From positions 36,119 to 100,118 of the forward strand of contig JAQVHL010000003.1 in NCBI GenBank assembly GCA_028696185.1: a stretch of 64,000 nucleotides of DNA, given 5' to 3'. A model generated the notes under the pieces. That model made no database searches. It was not told where the DNA came from and was given only the letters and a program-made list of their open reading frames with translations. This DNA is from Halothiobacillaceae bacterium. GTDB taxonomy: Bacteria; Pseudomonadota; Gammaproteobacteria; Halothiobacillales; Halothiobacillaceae. The position numbers were made by a program, and so were the translations under genes. Below are positions 43,813-52,341 of the stretch, piece by piece (position 1 is the stretch's first letter; the number at the start of each line of letters is the position of its first letter).

Positions 43813-43814
43813 CC

Positions 43815-44903
43815 GTGCTCGATGCCCGTCTGCTCGAAAGGCTCGATGCCCTGGTCGAGCGCCTGGAGGAGGTCACCGCGCTTCTGGGCGATGCTGAAAT
43901 CCTGGCCGATGCCTCGCGTTTTCGTGCGCTTTCCCGTGAATACGCGCGCCTGGAACCGCTGGCGGCCTTGTTGGGCGAACATCGTCGCGCACGCGCCGAT
44001 CTGGACGCGGCGCGGGTCCTGGCGCGGGACGAAGATCCCGAGTTGCGTGCGCTGGCCGGCGAGGAAAGTCTGTCCGCCGAAGCGCGCCTGGCGGCGCTGG
44101 AAAACGAGCTGCGAGGTTTTCTGGTCCCCAGCGATCCCCTGGACGAGGGGAATGTGTTCCTGGAAATCCGCGCGGGTACTGGCGGCGACGAGGCGGCCAT
44201 CTTTGCCGGCGATCTTTTCCGCATGTATTCACGCTATGCGGAAACCCAGGGCTGGCAGGTCGAGATTCTGTCCGAAAACCCCGGCGAGCACGGTGGATAC
44301 CGGGAAATCATCGCCCGCCTGTCAGGTGAGCGTGTGTACTCGCGACTGAAATTCGAATCCGGCGCCCACCGTGTACAGCGTGTGCCTGAAACCGAGGCGC
44401 AGGGGCGCATCCATACCTCAGCCGCCACCGTGGCCGTGCTGCCCGAGCCGCCGGAAAGCGAAGCATCGGACGACATCAATCCGGCCGAGCTCAAGGTCGA
44501 CACCTTCCGCGCGTCCGGTGCCGGTGGCCAGCACGTCAACAAGACCGAGTCGGCGATACGCATTACCCACCTGCCCAGCGGCATCGTGGTTGAATGTCAG
44601 GACGAGCGCTCCCAGCACAAGAACCGCGCACGGGCCATGGCCTTGCTCAAGGCACGCCTGTCGGATATCGAGCGCTCGCGTCAGCACAGCGAGCAGGCCG
44701 CTGCGCGCAAGGCGCTGGTTGGTAGCGGCGACCGCTCGGAACGCATCCGCACCTATAACTTCCCCCAGGGCCGGGTAACCGATCACCGCATCAATCTCAC
44801 GCTCTACCAGCTGGATCGGGTTATGGCCGGCGAGCTGGACCCGGTCATCCAGCCTCTGGCTCAGGCCTGGCAGGCCAGTCTTCTGGCCGAACTGTCCTCA
44901 TGA
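43815..44903 (+). CDS. prfA: Peptide chain release factor 1
   Basis: A 362-residue factor that terminates translation at UAA and UAG. The peptidyl-hydrolysis motif GGQ is at residues 237-239 ([13 protein letters not shown]); the stop-codon reading region lies near [15 protein letters not shown], with PET in place of the more common PxT variants. GTG at 43815, two bases after hemA, is used as start. GGQ glutamine would be methylated by PrmC, encoded next. Confidence 0.95.
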   Translation: MLDARLLERLDALVERLEEVTALLGDAEILADASRFRALSREYARLEPLAALLGEHRRARADLDAARVLARDEDPELRALAGEESLSAEARLAALENELRGFLVPSDPLDEGNVFLEIRAGTGGDEAAIFAGDLFRMYSRYAETQGWQVEILSENPGEHGGYREIIARLSGERVYSRLKFESGAHRVQRVPETEAQGRIHTSAATVAVLPEPPESEASDDINPAELKVDTFRASGAGGQHVNKTESAIRITHLPSGIVVECQDERSQHKNRARAMALLKARLSDIERSRQHSEQAAARKALVGSGDRSERIRTYNFPQGRVTDHRINLTLYQLDRVMAGELDPVIQPLAQAWQASLLAELSS

Positions 44904-45751
44904 GCGATACCCGCGTCCCGGTGGCGCAATTACTCGATGAGGGACGTGCCCGTCTGGCCGGTGGCGAGTCCCCACGCGCCGATGCCGAGATTCTGCTGGG
45001 ACACCTTCTGGGCCGAAGCCGCACCTGGCTGCTGACCTGGCCGGAAGCCCGCGTGGAGGACGACATCCAGGGCGCCTATCGCCAGCTCATCGAGCGGCGT
45101 CATGCCGGCGAGCCGGTAGCGCATCTGGTCGGGCATCGCGCCTTTTGGGGGTTCGAGCTGCACGTTACCCCCGCAGTGCTCATTCCGCGTCCCGATACGG
45201 AAATTCTTGTCGAGCGCGCCCTTGAGTTTCTGCCCGCCGGTCCCTGCCGGGTGGCCGATCTGGGAACCGGCAGCGGCGCGGTGGCCCTGGCCCTGGCTCA
45301 GGCGCGTCCCGACATCGACGTGCTGGCCACCGACATCAGTGCGGATGCTTTGACGGTGGCTCGGGGCAATGCCGTGCGGCTTGGCTTGGCCGGTCGGGTG
45401 CGCTTTGTCCAGGGCGCGTGGTGCGCTGCGCTGGGCGAGGCGCTTTTTCAGCTGATCGTCTCCAACCCGCCCTATATTCCGGCAGGAGACCCGCATCTGG
45501 CTCAAGGCGATCTGCGTTTTGAACCGCCGGGCGCCCTGGTTTCGGGCGAAGACGGTTTGCAGGATATTCGGGCCTTGATTGCCTGTGTCCCGGCGCATCT
45601 GCATCCCGAGGGGCGTTTTCTGTTCGAGCACGGTTACGATCAGGGTGAAAAGGCGCGCGAGCTTCTGGAGGACGCCGGCTACCTTGATGTGCAGACCTTC
45701 GACGATCTGGGCGGGCGGGCGCGTGTGAGCGGTGGATGTCGTCCGCGTTGA
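44900..45751 (+). CDS. prmC: Release factor glutamine methyltransferase PrmC
   Basis: A 283-residue SAM-dependent enzyme that N5-methylates the glutamine of the GGQ motif in RF1 and RF2. The catalytic NPPYIP starts at residue 189; the SAM motif is [16 protein letters not shown]. The helical N-terminal domain binds the release factor. Start overlaps the prfA stop by four bases. Confidence 0.95.
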   Translation: MSDTRVPVAQLLDEGRARLAGGESPRADAEILLGHLLGRSRTWLLTWPEARVEDDIQGAYRQLIERRHAGEPVAHLVGHRAFWGFELHVTPAVLIPRPDTEILVERALEFLPAGPCRVADLGTGSGAVALALAQARPDIDVLATDISADALTVARGNAVRLGLAGRVRFVQGAWCAALGEALFQLIVSNPPYIPAGDPHLAQGDLRFEPPGALVSGEDGLQDIRALIACVPAHLHPEGRFLFEHGYDQGEKARELLEDAGYLDVQTFDDLGGRARVSGGCRPR

Positions 45752-45863
45752 AGAGGCGAACGGCTTTTTCGTGTTATATGTAGCGCAGGGGAGGCTTGAT
45801 GCGCGGACACGGAGTGCCCGCCTGCCCAACGATGCGCTATGGCGCGAAGCCTGCTAGTAGAAG

Positions 45864-45904
45864 CCCGTTGCGTCGATGTTCCGACGTTTGAGTAGTCGAA
45901 CGGG
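45864..45904 (+). other. Structured leader candidate before the delta-60 repeat protein
   Basis: The 202-bp gap after prmC contains nested pairing: CCCGTT (45864-45869) with AACGGG (45899-45904), enclosing a CGTCG/CGACG hairpin. It ends 49 bases before the start codon, which has an AGGAGG. There is no known riboswitch consensus that I can match, so it may be a 5'-UTR structure or chance. Confidence 0.25.
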
Positions 45905-45953
45905 TACCTCCACGCGATGGGGGCGTCGGCCGAGATAACAGGAGGAATTACCT

Positions 45954-47795
45954 ATGTTCAGACCCACTCGCCTCTGGAGCGCGCTTGCGCCTCTGCTGGC
46001 CCTTACCCTGGCTTCGCCTGCCGCGCTTGCCCGACCCGGCGATGTCGATAAAACCTTCGGAACGGAAGGTCGCGTCGCACTGCGGATAGGTGACGAGATT
46101 CTGGCGGCGGCAGGTACCGCCGTGCAGGAGGATGGCAAGATCGTGGTTGTCGGTACCGTGCAGAAGGATGACTACTACGACATCGCCGTCTGGCGTCTGA
46201 ATACCGACGGCAGTCTGGACAAGAGCTTTGGCGATGCCGGGCGTGTCATCACCGATCTGGGTGCGGCCGTGGATACCGCCACGGCCGTGGCGATACAGCC
46301 AGACGGCAAGATTGTCGTGGCGGGCTCCACCGGGGACGGTCTGCCGGAAAACACCACCACGGTCATCTCCGATTTCGCCTTGCTGCGCTATCTGGACGAT
46401 GGACGCCTCGATACCAGCTTCGGTGCGGGTGGGCGCATCATCACCCAGGCCGGTACGGGCGTGGATGTGGCTACTGCGGTGGGCATACAGGCGGATGGCA
46501 AACTGCTGGTTTCCGGCTGGGCGCGTAACGGCACCCACAATGATTTCGCCGTGGCCCGCTACACGGTCAACGGGGGGCTGGACGCGGGATTTGGCACCAA
46601 GGGCATCACCCTGGTGGATTTTTCCAAGAGTGACGATCAGGCCTATGGCCTGGCCCTTCAACCTGATGGTGGTATCGTGCTGGCGGGATTCACCGAAACC
46701 AAGAACGGTTATGACACGGCGCTGGTGCGCCTGACCGCCGAGGGCAAGGGGGATTCCAAATTTGGCAAAAGCGGCAAAGCCACCCTGGCGCTGGTAGCCA
46801 AGGGCGACGATGCCGCTTCCTCGGTGGTGCTGCTGCCGGATAACAAGATTCTCGTCGGTGGTGCGGCGCAAGTGGGGCAGTTCAACGATGCCATGCTGGC
46901 GCGCGTCAAGCAGGATGGCACGCTGGATACCCAGTTCGGTGTCAATGGTATCGCCCTGCTCGATCTCGCCGAAGCTGGGCAGAACACCAACGACACTATC
47001 CTGACCATGGCCCTGCAACCGGACGGCAAGATCATTGCCGGCGGCAGTCGCGAGAAAATCAGCATCACCAAGGACGAGGATGACAACGAAATCATCACCG
47101 TTGTCGGACGTGATTCAGCCCTGATTGCCTTCAACCCCACGGGTACCTTTTACACCGGCTTCGGCACGGCCGGGGTGGTGAAATTCGATCTGGGCGTTGG
47201 GGATAACGGCGTTGACGGGCTTGCGCTGCAGGAAGATGGCGGCATCGTGGCCACCGGTACCACGGCAGAGGTGGATGCCGCCGTCATGCGCTTTGAAGGT
47301 GAAGCTTTCCTGACCGAGCCGGTGACGTTCGAGTTTATCTCGCCGAGCGACAAGGTGGAATTGTCCAGTGTGCAGACCTCGAACATCGTGCAGATCGACG
47401 GGCTCGATCCCGGCGTTTATGTCCCGCTGCGTATCACGGATGGCGAATACGCCCTCAACGGCGCCAAGACTTACTCCAGCCTGGCGGCTTGGGTCACCAA
47501 CGGGGACCAGATCAACGTGCGTCACACGGCAGCGAAGACCTACGCGACTACCGTTACCACGCTTTTGAGCGTGGGTGGGGTGGCCTTGTCCAATAATCTG
47601 GCGCTGGTGCGTGGCGAGATGACTTCAGCTGAATTTTCCAGCACGACCATAGACGAGCCGCCTCCGCCGACGCCGGCGCCGACACCGACGCCCACACCCA
47701 GTCCGGATGAAGGGGGCGGCGGCACCTTCGGGCTTTTTGCGGCCCTGGCCCTGTTGCCCCTGCTTGCCCGGCGTCGGCGTCGGCTGCCGGTGTAA
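45954..47795 (+). CDS. Secreted delta-60 repeat protein with GlyGly-CTERM-like tail
   Basis: A 613-residue exported protein. A signal peptide (to about LASPAALARPGD) is followed by about seven delta-60 repeats (TIGR02608-type), each with a pattern like LDxSFGxxGxxxTxxG...AxAIQPDGKIVVAG, likely forming a beta-propeller or solenoid. After a non-repeat domain (about 445-560) a Pro/Thr linker (PPPPTPAPTPTPTPSP) leads to GGGG, one hydrophobic helix and RRRRR. That tripartite end resembles GlyGly-CTERM surface-sorting signals processed by rhombosortase. The function is unknown. Confidence 0.8.
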   Translation: MFRPTRLWSALAPLLALTLASPAALARPGDVDKTFGTEGRVALRIGDEILAAAGTAVQEDGKIVVVGTVQKDDYYDIAVWRLNTDGSLDKSFGDAGRVITDLGAAVDTATAVAIQPDGKIVVAGSTGDGLPENTTTVISDFALLRYLDDGRLDTSFGAGGRIITQAGTGVDVATAVGIQADGKLLVSGWARNGTHNDFAVARYTVNGGLDAGFGTKGITLVDFSKSDDQAYGLALQPDGGIVLAGFTETKNGYDTALVRLTAEGKGDSKFGKSGKATLALVAKGDDAASSVVLLPDNKILVGGAAQVGQFNDAMLARVKQDGTLDTQFGVNGIALLDLAEAGQNTNDTILTMALQPDGKIIAGGSREKISITKDEDDNEIITVVGRDSALIAFNPTGTFYTGFGTAGVVKFDLGVGDNGVDGLALQEDGGIVATGTTAEVDAAVMRFEGEAFLTEPVTFEFISPSDKVELSSVQTSNIVQIDGLDPGVYVPLRITDGEYALNGAKTYSSLAAWVTNGDQINVRHTAAKTYATTVTTLLSVGGVALSNNLALVRGEMTSAEFSSTTIDEPPPPTPAPTPTPTPSPDEGGGGTFGLFAALALLPLLARRRRRLPV

Positions 47796-47861
47796 GGCGC
47801 GGGTAAAGATCGCCGGTGTGGATGGCTTGCGAAATCGTGAGGATGGATTACCCTTCCCCTC

Positions 47862-48263
47862 ATGAAGAGCGAAGAACTGCAAAAAACCCGCGACGTGCTG
47901 TTCCGTCGCCTGCATCCCGATCCGGAGCAGGCGACCCTGGCGGCTACCCTGGTGCTCGAATACGACGGTGTGCTGGAGGCGGAAGCCTTCGGCCCCCTGC
48001 ATTTGCGTGTGCGCTATGATTTAAGCCGTATCTGTCTGAGCATGTTGATCGACATTCTGCAGATGGCCGGTTTTCATATCGACAACAACCTGCTTGAGCG
48101 CCTGCGCCGTGCCCTGCATTTTTATTCCGAAGACGCCCAGCGCGCCAGCCTGAATATTGCCTGCCAGAACCCCCTGCGTCGCGATACGCCTTCCTCTCCG
48201 AGTATCGAAGTCCGCTCGCAAAGTGCTCTGCACGAAAAAGACCCCTGGCGGCAGTATCTTTGA
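47862..48263 (+). CDS. Hypothetical protein (133 residues)
   Basis: A soluble protein MKSEELQKTRDVLFRRLHPDPEQ... with alpha/beta character: an N-terminal helix, then ATLVLEYDGVLEAEAFGPLHLRVRYDL and a helical LSMLIDILQMAGFHIDNNLLERLRRALHFYSE. The last 30 residues look disordered. No family is recognised. The pattern of a short domain handling 'heavy-metal-associated-like' beta strands is only superficial, since there are no CxxC motifs. It is transcribed alone, convergent with the dprE2-like gene. Confidence 0.65.
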   Translation: MKSEELQKTRDVLFRRLHPDPEQATLAATLVLEYDGVLEAEAFGPLHLRVRYDLSRICLSMLIDILQMAGFHIDNNLLERLRRALHFYSEDAQRASLNIACQNPLRRDTPSSPSIEVRSQSALHEKDPWRQYL

Positions 48264-48366
48264 TGCGTCCGTAAGGTAATGGCGGGCGCGCGTCAACCAA
48301 CTCAAGACGCTGCCGCGCTTGTGTGTCAACGCGAATAGCCCGATGTGCCGGAAATGCGGCTTTGCC

Positions 48367-49110
48367 TCAGATGTTCATTCTGTTGAACACGAAAGCCGGA
48401 AGATGACGGATTACGCACATGATCAAGCGCCATTTTCCTGGGGTATAAATCACGCGCTGGCCTTTTTCCATCCCACGCACAATATCACGAGCCACATCCT
48501 CGACAGGGGCAAAGCGCCCTTCAAGCCCCGCTGTCATCGGGGTTTCCGTCGGGCCGGGTTTAATCAGCACCACGCGCACGCCGCTGTGGGCGAAGCGGTG
48601 CTGCAAGCCTTGGGCGTAACGGGTGAGCAGGCCCTTGGCCGCACCATAGACGTAGTTCGAACGTCGCCCCCGATCCCCGGCCACCGAGCCGATCAGCCCT
48701 AGCGTGCCGTATCCTTGACGGGCAAAATGTCCTGCCAGGGCTTCGGCATACAATGCGGGTGATAATCCATTGATTTCCAATGTTGCGTGGGCGAGCTGCA
48801 AATCCTGCTGGCATAGGCTCTGATCCGGCAGGCTGCCGTGCGCAATCAGGGCCAGATCAATCGGGCCTTGAGCGGTGAGGCGATCCACCGTGGCGCGTAT
48901 GCCTGCCGGGTCCGTGAACTCTCCTGCTTGGGTGTGAATTTCGGCCTGTGGATTGCGTACGCGCAGATCGGTGGCCAGGGCCTCCAACCGCTCGGGGCTT
49001 CGCCCCACCAGTGTCAGCCTGGGCGTGCCTTCCTGCACCCATAGGCGGGCGCAATGCTCGGCAATGGCCGATGTGGCCCCAATGAGGAGGATGTGTCTGG
49101 GGTGGGGCAT
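48367..49110 (-). CDS. DprE2-like short-chain dehydrogenase
   Basis: A 247-residue SDR enzyme. The nucleotide-binding LLIGATSAIAEHCA and the catalytic YxxxK in SNYVYGAAKG, with serine in LIGSVAGDRG, are all present. Together with the preceding FAD oxidase it matches DprE2, the NADH-dependent 2-keto reductase that finishes epimerisation of decaprenylphosphoryl-ribose to -arabinose in mycobacteria. The start at 49110 (MPHPRHILLIG) is preferred to a longer upstream frame inside the dprE1-like gene. Gap to that gene is 4 bp. Confidence 0.85.
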   Translation of the reverse strand: MPHPRHILLIGATSAIAEHCARLWVQEGTPRLTLVGRSPERLEALATDLRVRNPQAEIHTQAGEFTDPAGIRATVDRLTAQGPIDLALIAHGSLPDQSLCQQDLQLAHATLEINGLSPALYAEALAGHFARQGYGTLGLIGSVAGDRGRRSNYVYGAAKGLLTRYAQGLQHRFAHSGVRVVLIKPGPTETPMTAGLEGRFAPVEDVARDIVRGMEKGQRVIYTPGKWRLIMCVIRHLPAFVFNRMNI

Positions 49111-49114
49111 GGCG

Positions 49115-50413
49115 TCATTCTTCCAGCAGGCGGCGCGACATATCCGATTGGATGCCGGGGTCGCGGTAGGTGAGAAGTTCATCCAGGCGCGGGTATCCGG
49201 CCCGGAACAGTTCGCGCGGCATGCGCGCATCTTTGGCCGGGTAAAGACGCCCGCCTGTTTCACGAACGATGGCGTCAAGACGCTCGAAAAGGCGGGGCGG
49301 CCGCCCGCCCCGGGCGGGAAAATCCAGGGCCAGGGTGGCGCCATGGCGCGGAAAACTCAACATGCCCGGCGACCTGCGATCTCCGAAGGTCTTGAGTACG
49401 GCGAGAAACGACCCCTCGCCGGAGCGGGCGATTTCCTCCAGTAAACGGCGCGTGGCCTCGCGTGCATCCACCATCGGGATGACACATTGATACTGGTAAA
49501 AGCCCTGCGGGCCGTACATGCGATTCCAGTGGGCCAGGTTGTCCAGGGGGTAAAGAAAGGGTTCATAGTGCGCCTGTGCGCGCCCGGCGCGGTGTTTTTT
49601 CAGGGCGTAATAGGCCATGTTGAAGGGGCGCAGCGACAGACGATTGACGAGCGATACCGGGGGGGTAAAAGGCATGCTCAAGGGCTGCCGGGGTGCTGGG
49701 GACGGTTCTTGCGTATCCGCGGGCGAAGCGCGCATGAACAGGCCGCGATGCCCACGCCGGTCCAGGCAATCGATCCAGGCCACTGTATGCTCCCAGTCTT
49801 TCTCCGAGGCATCGCTGAGGTCAAAAAACTCCTCCAGCGACGTGTACGCCAGGGTTTCGGTATCCAGCCAGGGGCCTTGAACCCGACACAGTTGAATTTC
49901 CGCCTGAACAATTACCCCGGTCAATCCCAAGCCACCCACGGTGGCAGCATACCAGTCGGGACGCTGATCGGGGCCGCACTCGATGAGCTCGCCATCGGTA
50001 CGCACCAGTCGGAGGCGCTTGACGTGATCGCCAAAGGAGCCCTGCCGATGATGATTCTTGCCATGCACATCGTTGGCGATAGCCCCACCGACCGTGACCC
50101 ACTGGGTGCCTGGTGTGACGGGTAGCATCCAGCCGCGAGGAATGCTCAGGCGTTGGATGTCCCGCAACAAGCAGCCCGCTTCACAGACCAGCACACCCTT
50201 TTGCTCATCGAAGGCAAGAAAACGGTCAAGGGCTCGGGTCATCCAAAGCGTTGCGTTGCTGTTGAGGCAGACATCGCCATAGCTGCGCCCCATGCCAAAA
50301 GCCAGTCCCGGCGTATGGCGGGTGATGTGCTCGATAAGGCGTTCGCGCTCGTGCAGCGCGATGCAGTCGTGAGGCGGGGCGCTCAGCCGTCCCCAGGATG
50401 CAACCGCTCTCAT
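49115..50413 (-). CDS. DprE1-like FAD-dependent polyprenylphosphoryl-ribose oxidase
   Basis: A 432-residue vanillyl-alcohol-oxidase-fold flavoprotein. The FAD-binding GMGRSYGDVCLN, PVTPGTQWVTVGGAIANDVHGKNHHRQGSFG and the catalytic-lysine region YPAKDARM follow the DprE1 pattern. DprE1 oxidises the ribose 2'-OH of a polyprenyl-phosphate sugar. The segment TLALDFP (Ala362) aligns, by my recollection, with the segment holding benzothiazinone-reactive Cys387 of M. tuberculosis DprE1, so that cysteine seems replaced by alanine. Start overlaps the gtrA-like stop by four bases. Confidence 0.87.
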   Translation of the reverse strand: MRAVASWGRLSAPPHDCIALHERERLIEHITRHTPGLAFGMGRSYGDVCLNSNATLWMTRALDRFLAFDEQKGVLVCEAGCLLRDIQRLSIPRGWMLPVTPGTQWVTVGGAIANDVHGKNHHRQGSFGDHVKRLRLVRTDGELIECGPDQRPDWYAATVGGLGLTGVIVQAEIQLCRVQGPWLDTETLAYTSLEEFFDLSDASEKDWEHTVAWIDCLDRRGHRGLFMRASPADTQEPSPAPRQPLSMPFTPPVSLVNRLSLRPFNMAYYALKKHRAGRAQAHYEPFLYPLDNLAHWNRMYGPQGFYQYQCVIPMVDAREATRRLLEEIARSGEGSFLAVLKTFGDRRSPGMLSFPRHGATLALDFPARGGRPPRLFERLDAIVRETGGRLYPAKDARMPRELFRAGYPRLDELLTYRDPGIQSDMSRRLLEE

Positions 50414-50814
50414 GTTGGGGCCTCCGTGCGAAAGACATAACGTTTATCGAGGTGGTACTTGGCAAGATAGCCGATGGAAAGGCCGATGATACCGCCTAAA
50501 TAGCGCATCGCATCCGTCTGGAACAGGACATGGAAGCCCAGCTCGAATCCCCAGAAAATCAGCGTGGTGGCCAGCCCCATGGTGGAATAAAGCACAAATA
50601 TCCGCCCATCGTGTACGGCATTTTTTGCACGGAATTGAAAGATGTAGCGCTTGTCCAGCACGTACTTGACGAGCAGGCCCACCCCGGTGCCGACAATCAG
50701 GGACAGGCCCAGCGCATAGGCGCCGTCGTAGACACGCAGAGTCAGATCCTGAGCGGCGATGTTGGTTGCCGTGGCAATCAGTGCGAAAATGGCGTAGGCG
50801 AGAGTCAATTTCAT
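50410..50814 (-). CDS. GtrA-family membrane protein (candidate lipid-sugar flippase)
   Basis: A 134-residue protein with four transmembrane helices. The repeated motif KYVLDKRYIF and KYHLDKRYVF after helices 2 and 4 is typical of GtrA/DPMS-like proteins. In mycobacteria a GtrA protein (Rv3789) encoded beside dprE1 and dprE2 is implicated in decaprenylphosphoryl-arabinose export; the same neighbours occur here. First gene of the leftward trio. Confidence 0.85.
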   Translation of the reverse strand: MKLTLAYAIFALIATATNIAAQDLTLRVYDGAYALGLSLIVGTGVGLLVKYVLDKRYIFQFRAKNAVHDGRIFVLYSTMGLATTLIFWGFELGFHVLFQTDAMRYLGGIIGLSIGYLAKYHLDKRYVFRTEAPT

Positions 50815-50987
50815 CGCTGTTCAACGAGTAAGGCATGGATGTCGAGCATGAGCCCTGTCGGCTTCGAAACACAAAATCCGTTTTTGCACGGCCGTGCATT
50901 ACTCCGCCTGCGAGTCAACAGATTGATTTTCTTTCGATAAGCCGCCCCTTATTGCGGCTGGGACGATATTTTCCATAGAGGTTGCGC

Positions 50988-51896
50988 GTGAATTCTGTTC
51001 ATTCAGACGATCAACATCATAACGCAAGCGGGTTGGGTATGGGCAGCCGGCTTTCAGCCCATTTTCGCTTGTTGCGGCCCCGTCAGTGGCTGAAAAATGG
51101 CTTTGTGCTCGCGCCTTTGATGTTTTCCGGTGAGTTCCTCAATCTGCAGGCGGTACAGGATGTGTTGCTGGCCTTCCTGCTGTTCTGTGTGGCGGCATCC
51201 GCGACCTATATCGTCAACGACATCCGCGATATCGAGCGGGATCGTCAACATCCGCGCAAGTCCCGGACCCGTCCGCTGGCTTCCGGCGCCGTGCGTGTGC
51301 CTGCTGCCCTGGGCCTGCTGGTCCTGCTGTACGGCGTGCTGATCTGGGGCTGGTTCGTGCAGCCCCAGGTGGTGCTGGTCATCGGCGCCTATCTGTTGCT
51401 CAATCTGGCCTATACCTTCGTGCTCAAGCATCAGCCGGTGCTCGATATTTTCACGATTGCCATCGGCTTCGTCCTGCGCGTCTACGCCGGCGCGATGGCC
51501 CTGGATGTGCCGGTCAGCGGTTGGATGTTCGTTACCACCCTGTGTCTTGCGCTGTATCTTGCTGCCGTCAAACGTCGTCAGGAACTGAGCCAGAACGGAA
51601 CGGAAGGGCGTCAGGTGCTGGAAAAATACTCGGTCGCTCTGGTTGACCGGTATGCGGAGATGTCCGCCATGGGGGCGTTGGTTTTTTATAGCCTGTTCGT
51701 TCTCTCGGCCCGTCCGGAACTGGTCATTACCGTGCCGCTCGTGCTGTTTGGGTTGTTCCGTTATTGGTATGTCGTTGAAGTGCTCGATGGGGGGGAATCA
51801 CCCACCGACGCCCTGGTGGCGGATTGGCCTTTGATGATGACGCTGTTGGCCTGGGTTGTGGCTTGTGCCTGGGCGCTGTGGCCTGCCAGCCCATGA
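50988..51896 (+). CDS. UbiA-family prenyltransferase (DPPR synthase-like)
   Basis: A 302-residue membrane prenyltransferase with about eight or nine helices. The prenyl-diphosphate/Mg motif NDIRDIERDRQHPRKSRTRPLASG (NDxxDxxxDR) is followed by AGAMALDVPVSGWMF. Next to DprE1/E2 homologues the likely role is that of Rv3806c, which joins phosphoribosyl pyrophosphate to polyprenyl phosphate. GTG at 50988 with AGAGG six bases upstream is preferred to the TTG at 50982. It is divergent from the gtrA-like gene across 173 bp. Confidence 0.85.
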   Translation: MNSVHSDDQHHNASGLGMGSRLSAHFRLLRPRQWLKNGFVLAPLMFSGEFLNLQAVQDVLLAFLLFCVAASATYIVNDIRDIERDRQHPRKSRTRPLASGAVRVPAALGLLVLLYGVLIWGWFVQPQVVLVIGAYLLLNLAYTFVLKHQPVLDIFTIAIGFVLRVYAGAMALDVPVSGWMFVTTLCLALYLAAVKRRQELSQNGTEGRQVLEKYSVALVDRYAEMSAMGALVFYSLFVLSARPELVITVPLVLFGLFRYWYVVEVLDGGESPTDALVADWPLMMTLLAWVVACAWALWPASP

Positions 51897-51927
51897 GCCT
51901 GTCGCTTACGTGTTGTGGAGTGTGAAC

Positions 51928-52341
51928 ATGGATGCGGCGTATCTTTTTACCCCGTTTCTGGCCTGGCTGATTGCCGGCGGACTGAAGTTCCTGATCAATA
52001 GCCTGCGTGCCCGTCGTTGGGCCTTTGGTCAGATAGGTTACGGCGGCTTGCCCAGCAATCACAGTGCGATAGTCAGCAGCATGGCGGCATTGATTGCCTT
52101 GCGTGAAGGCATGAGCGAGCCGGCCTTTGGTGTGGCATTGACCCTGGCATTCATTGTCATTCTGGATGCCAGCAGCTTGCGTCGACAAGTGGGTCGTCAG
52201 GCCACAGCCATCAATCGACTGGCTCAAGGGCAGCCAGGTTACCACCGTTTGCGCGAAAGAATGGGGCATACGCCACTTGAAATACTGGCGGGGATAGGCG
52301 TGGGCGTGGCTGTGGCGTTCGTGGTTTGGAGTGTGGCTTGA
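51928..52341 (+). CDS. Divergent PAP2-type phosphatase (DUF212/YuiD family)
   Basis: A 137-residue membrane protein with about four helices and the acid-phosphatase-like motif GGLPSNHSAIVSS; also VILDASSLRRQVGRQA. DUF212 proteins are related to PAP2/vanadium haloperoxidases. In this context it could remove the 5-phosphate from polyprenylphosphoryl-phosphoribose, as the PAP2 protein Rv3807c is thought to do. GGAGTG lies before the ATG at 51928. The stop overlaps the next start. Confidence 0.78.
   Translation: MDAAYLFTPFLAWLIAGGLKFLINSLRARRWAFGQIGYGGLPSNHSAIVSSMAALIALREGMSEPAFGVALTLAFIVILDASSLRRQVGRQATAINRLAQGQPGYHRLRERMGHTPLEILAGIGVGVAVAFVVWSVA

Noticed and set aside
45841..45904. Cyclic-di-GMP (GEMM) riboswitch before the delta-60 repeat protein
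   Set aside because: GCGCGAAGCC only loosely recalls the GEMM core; the GGCAAACC element and tetraloop receptor are not present in the right order.
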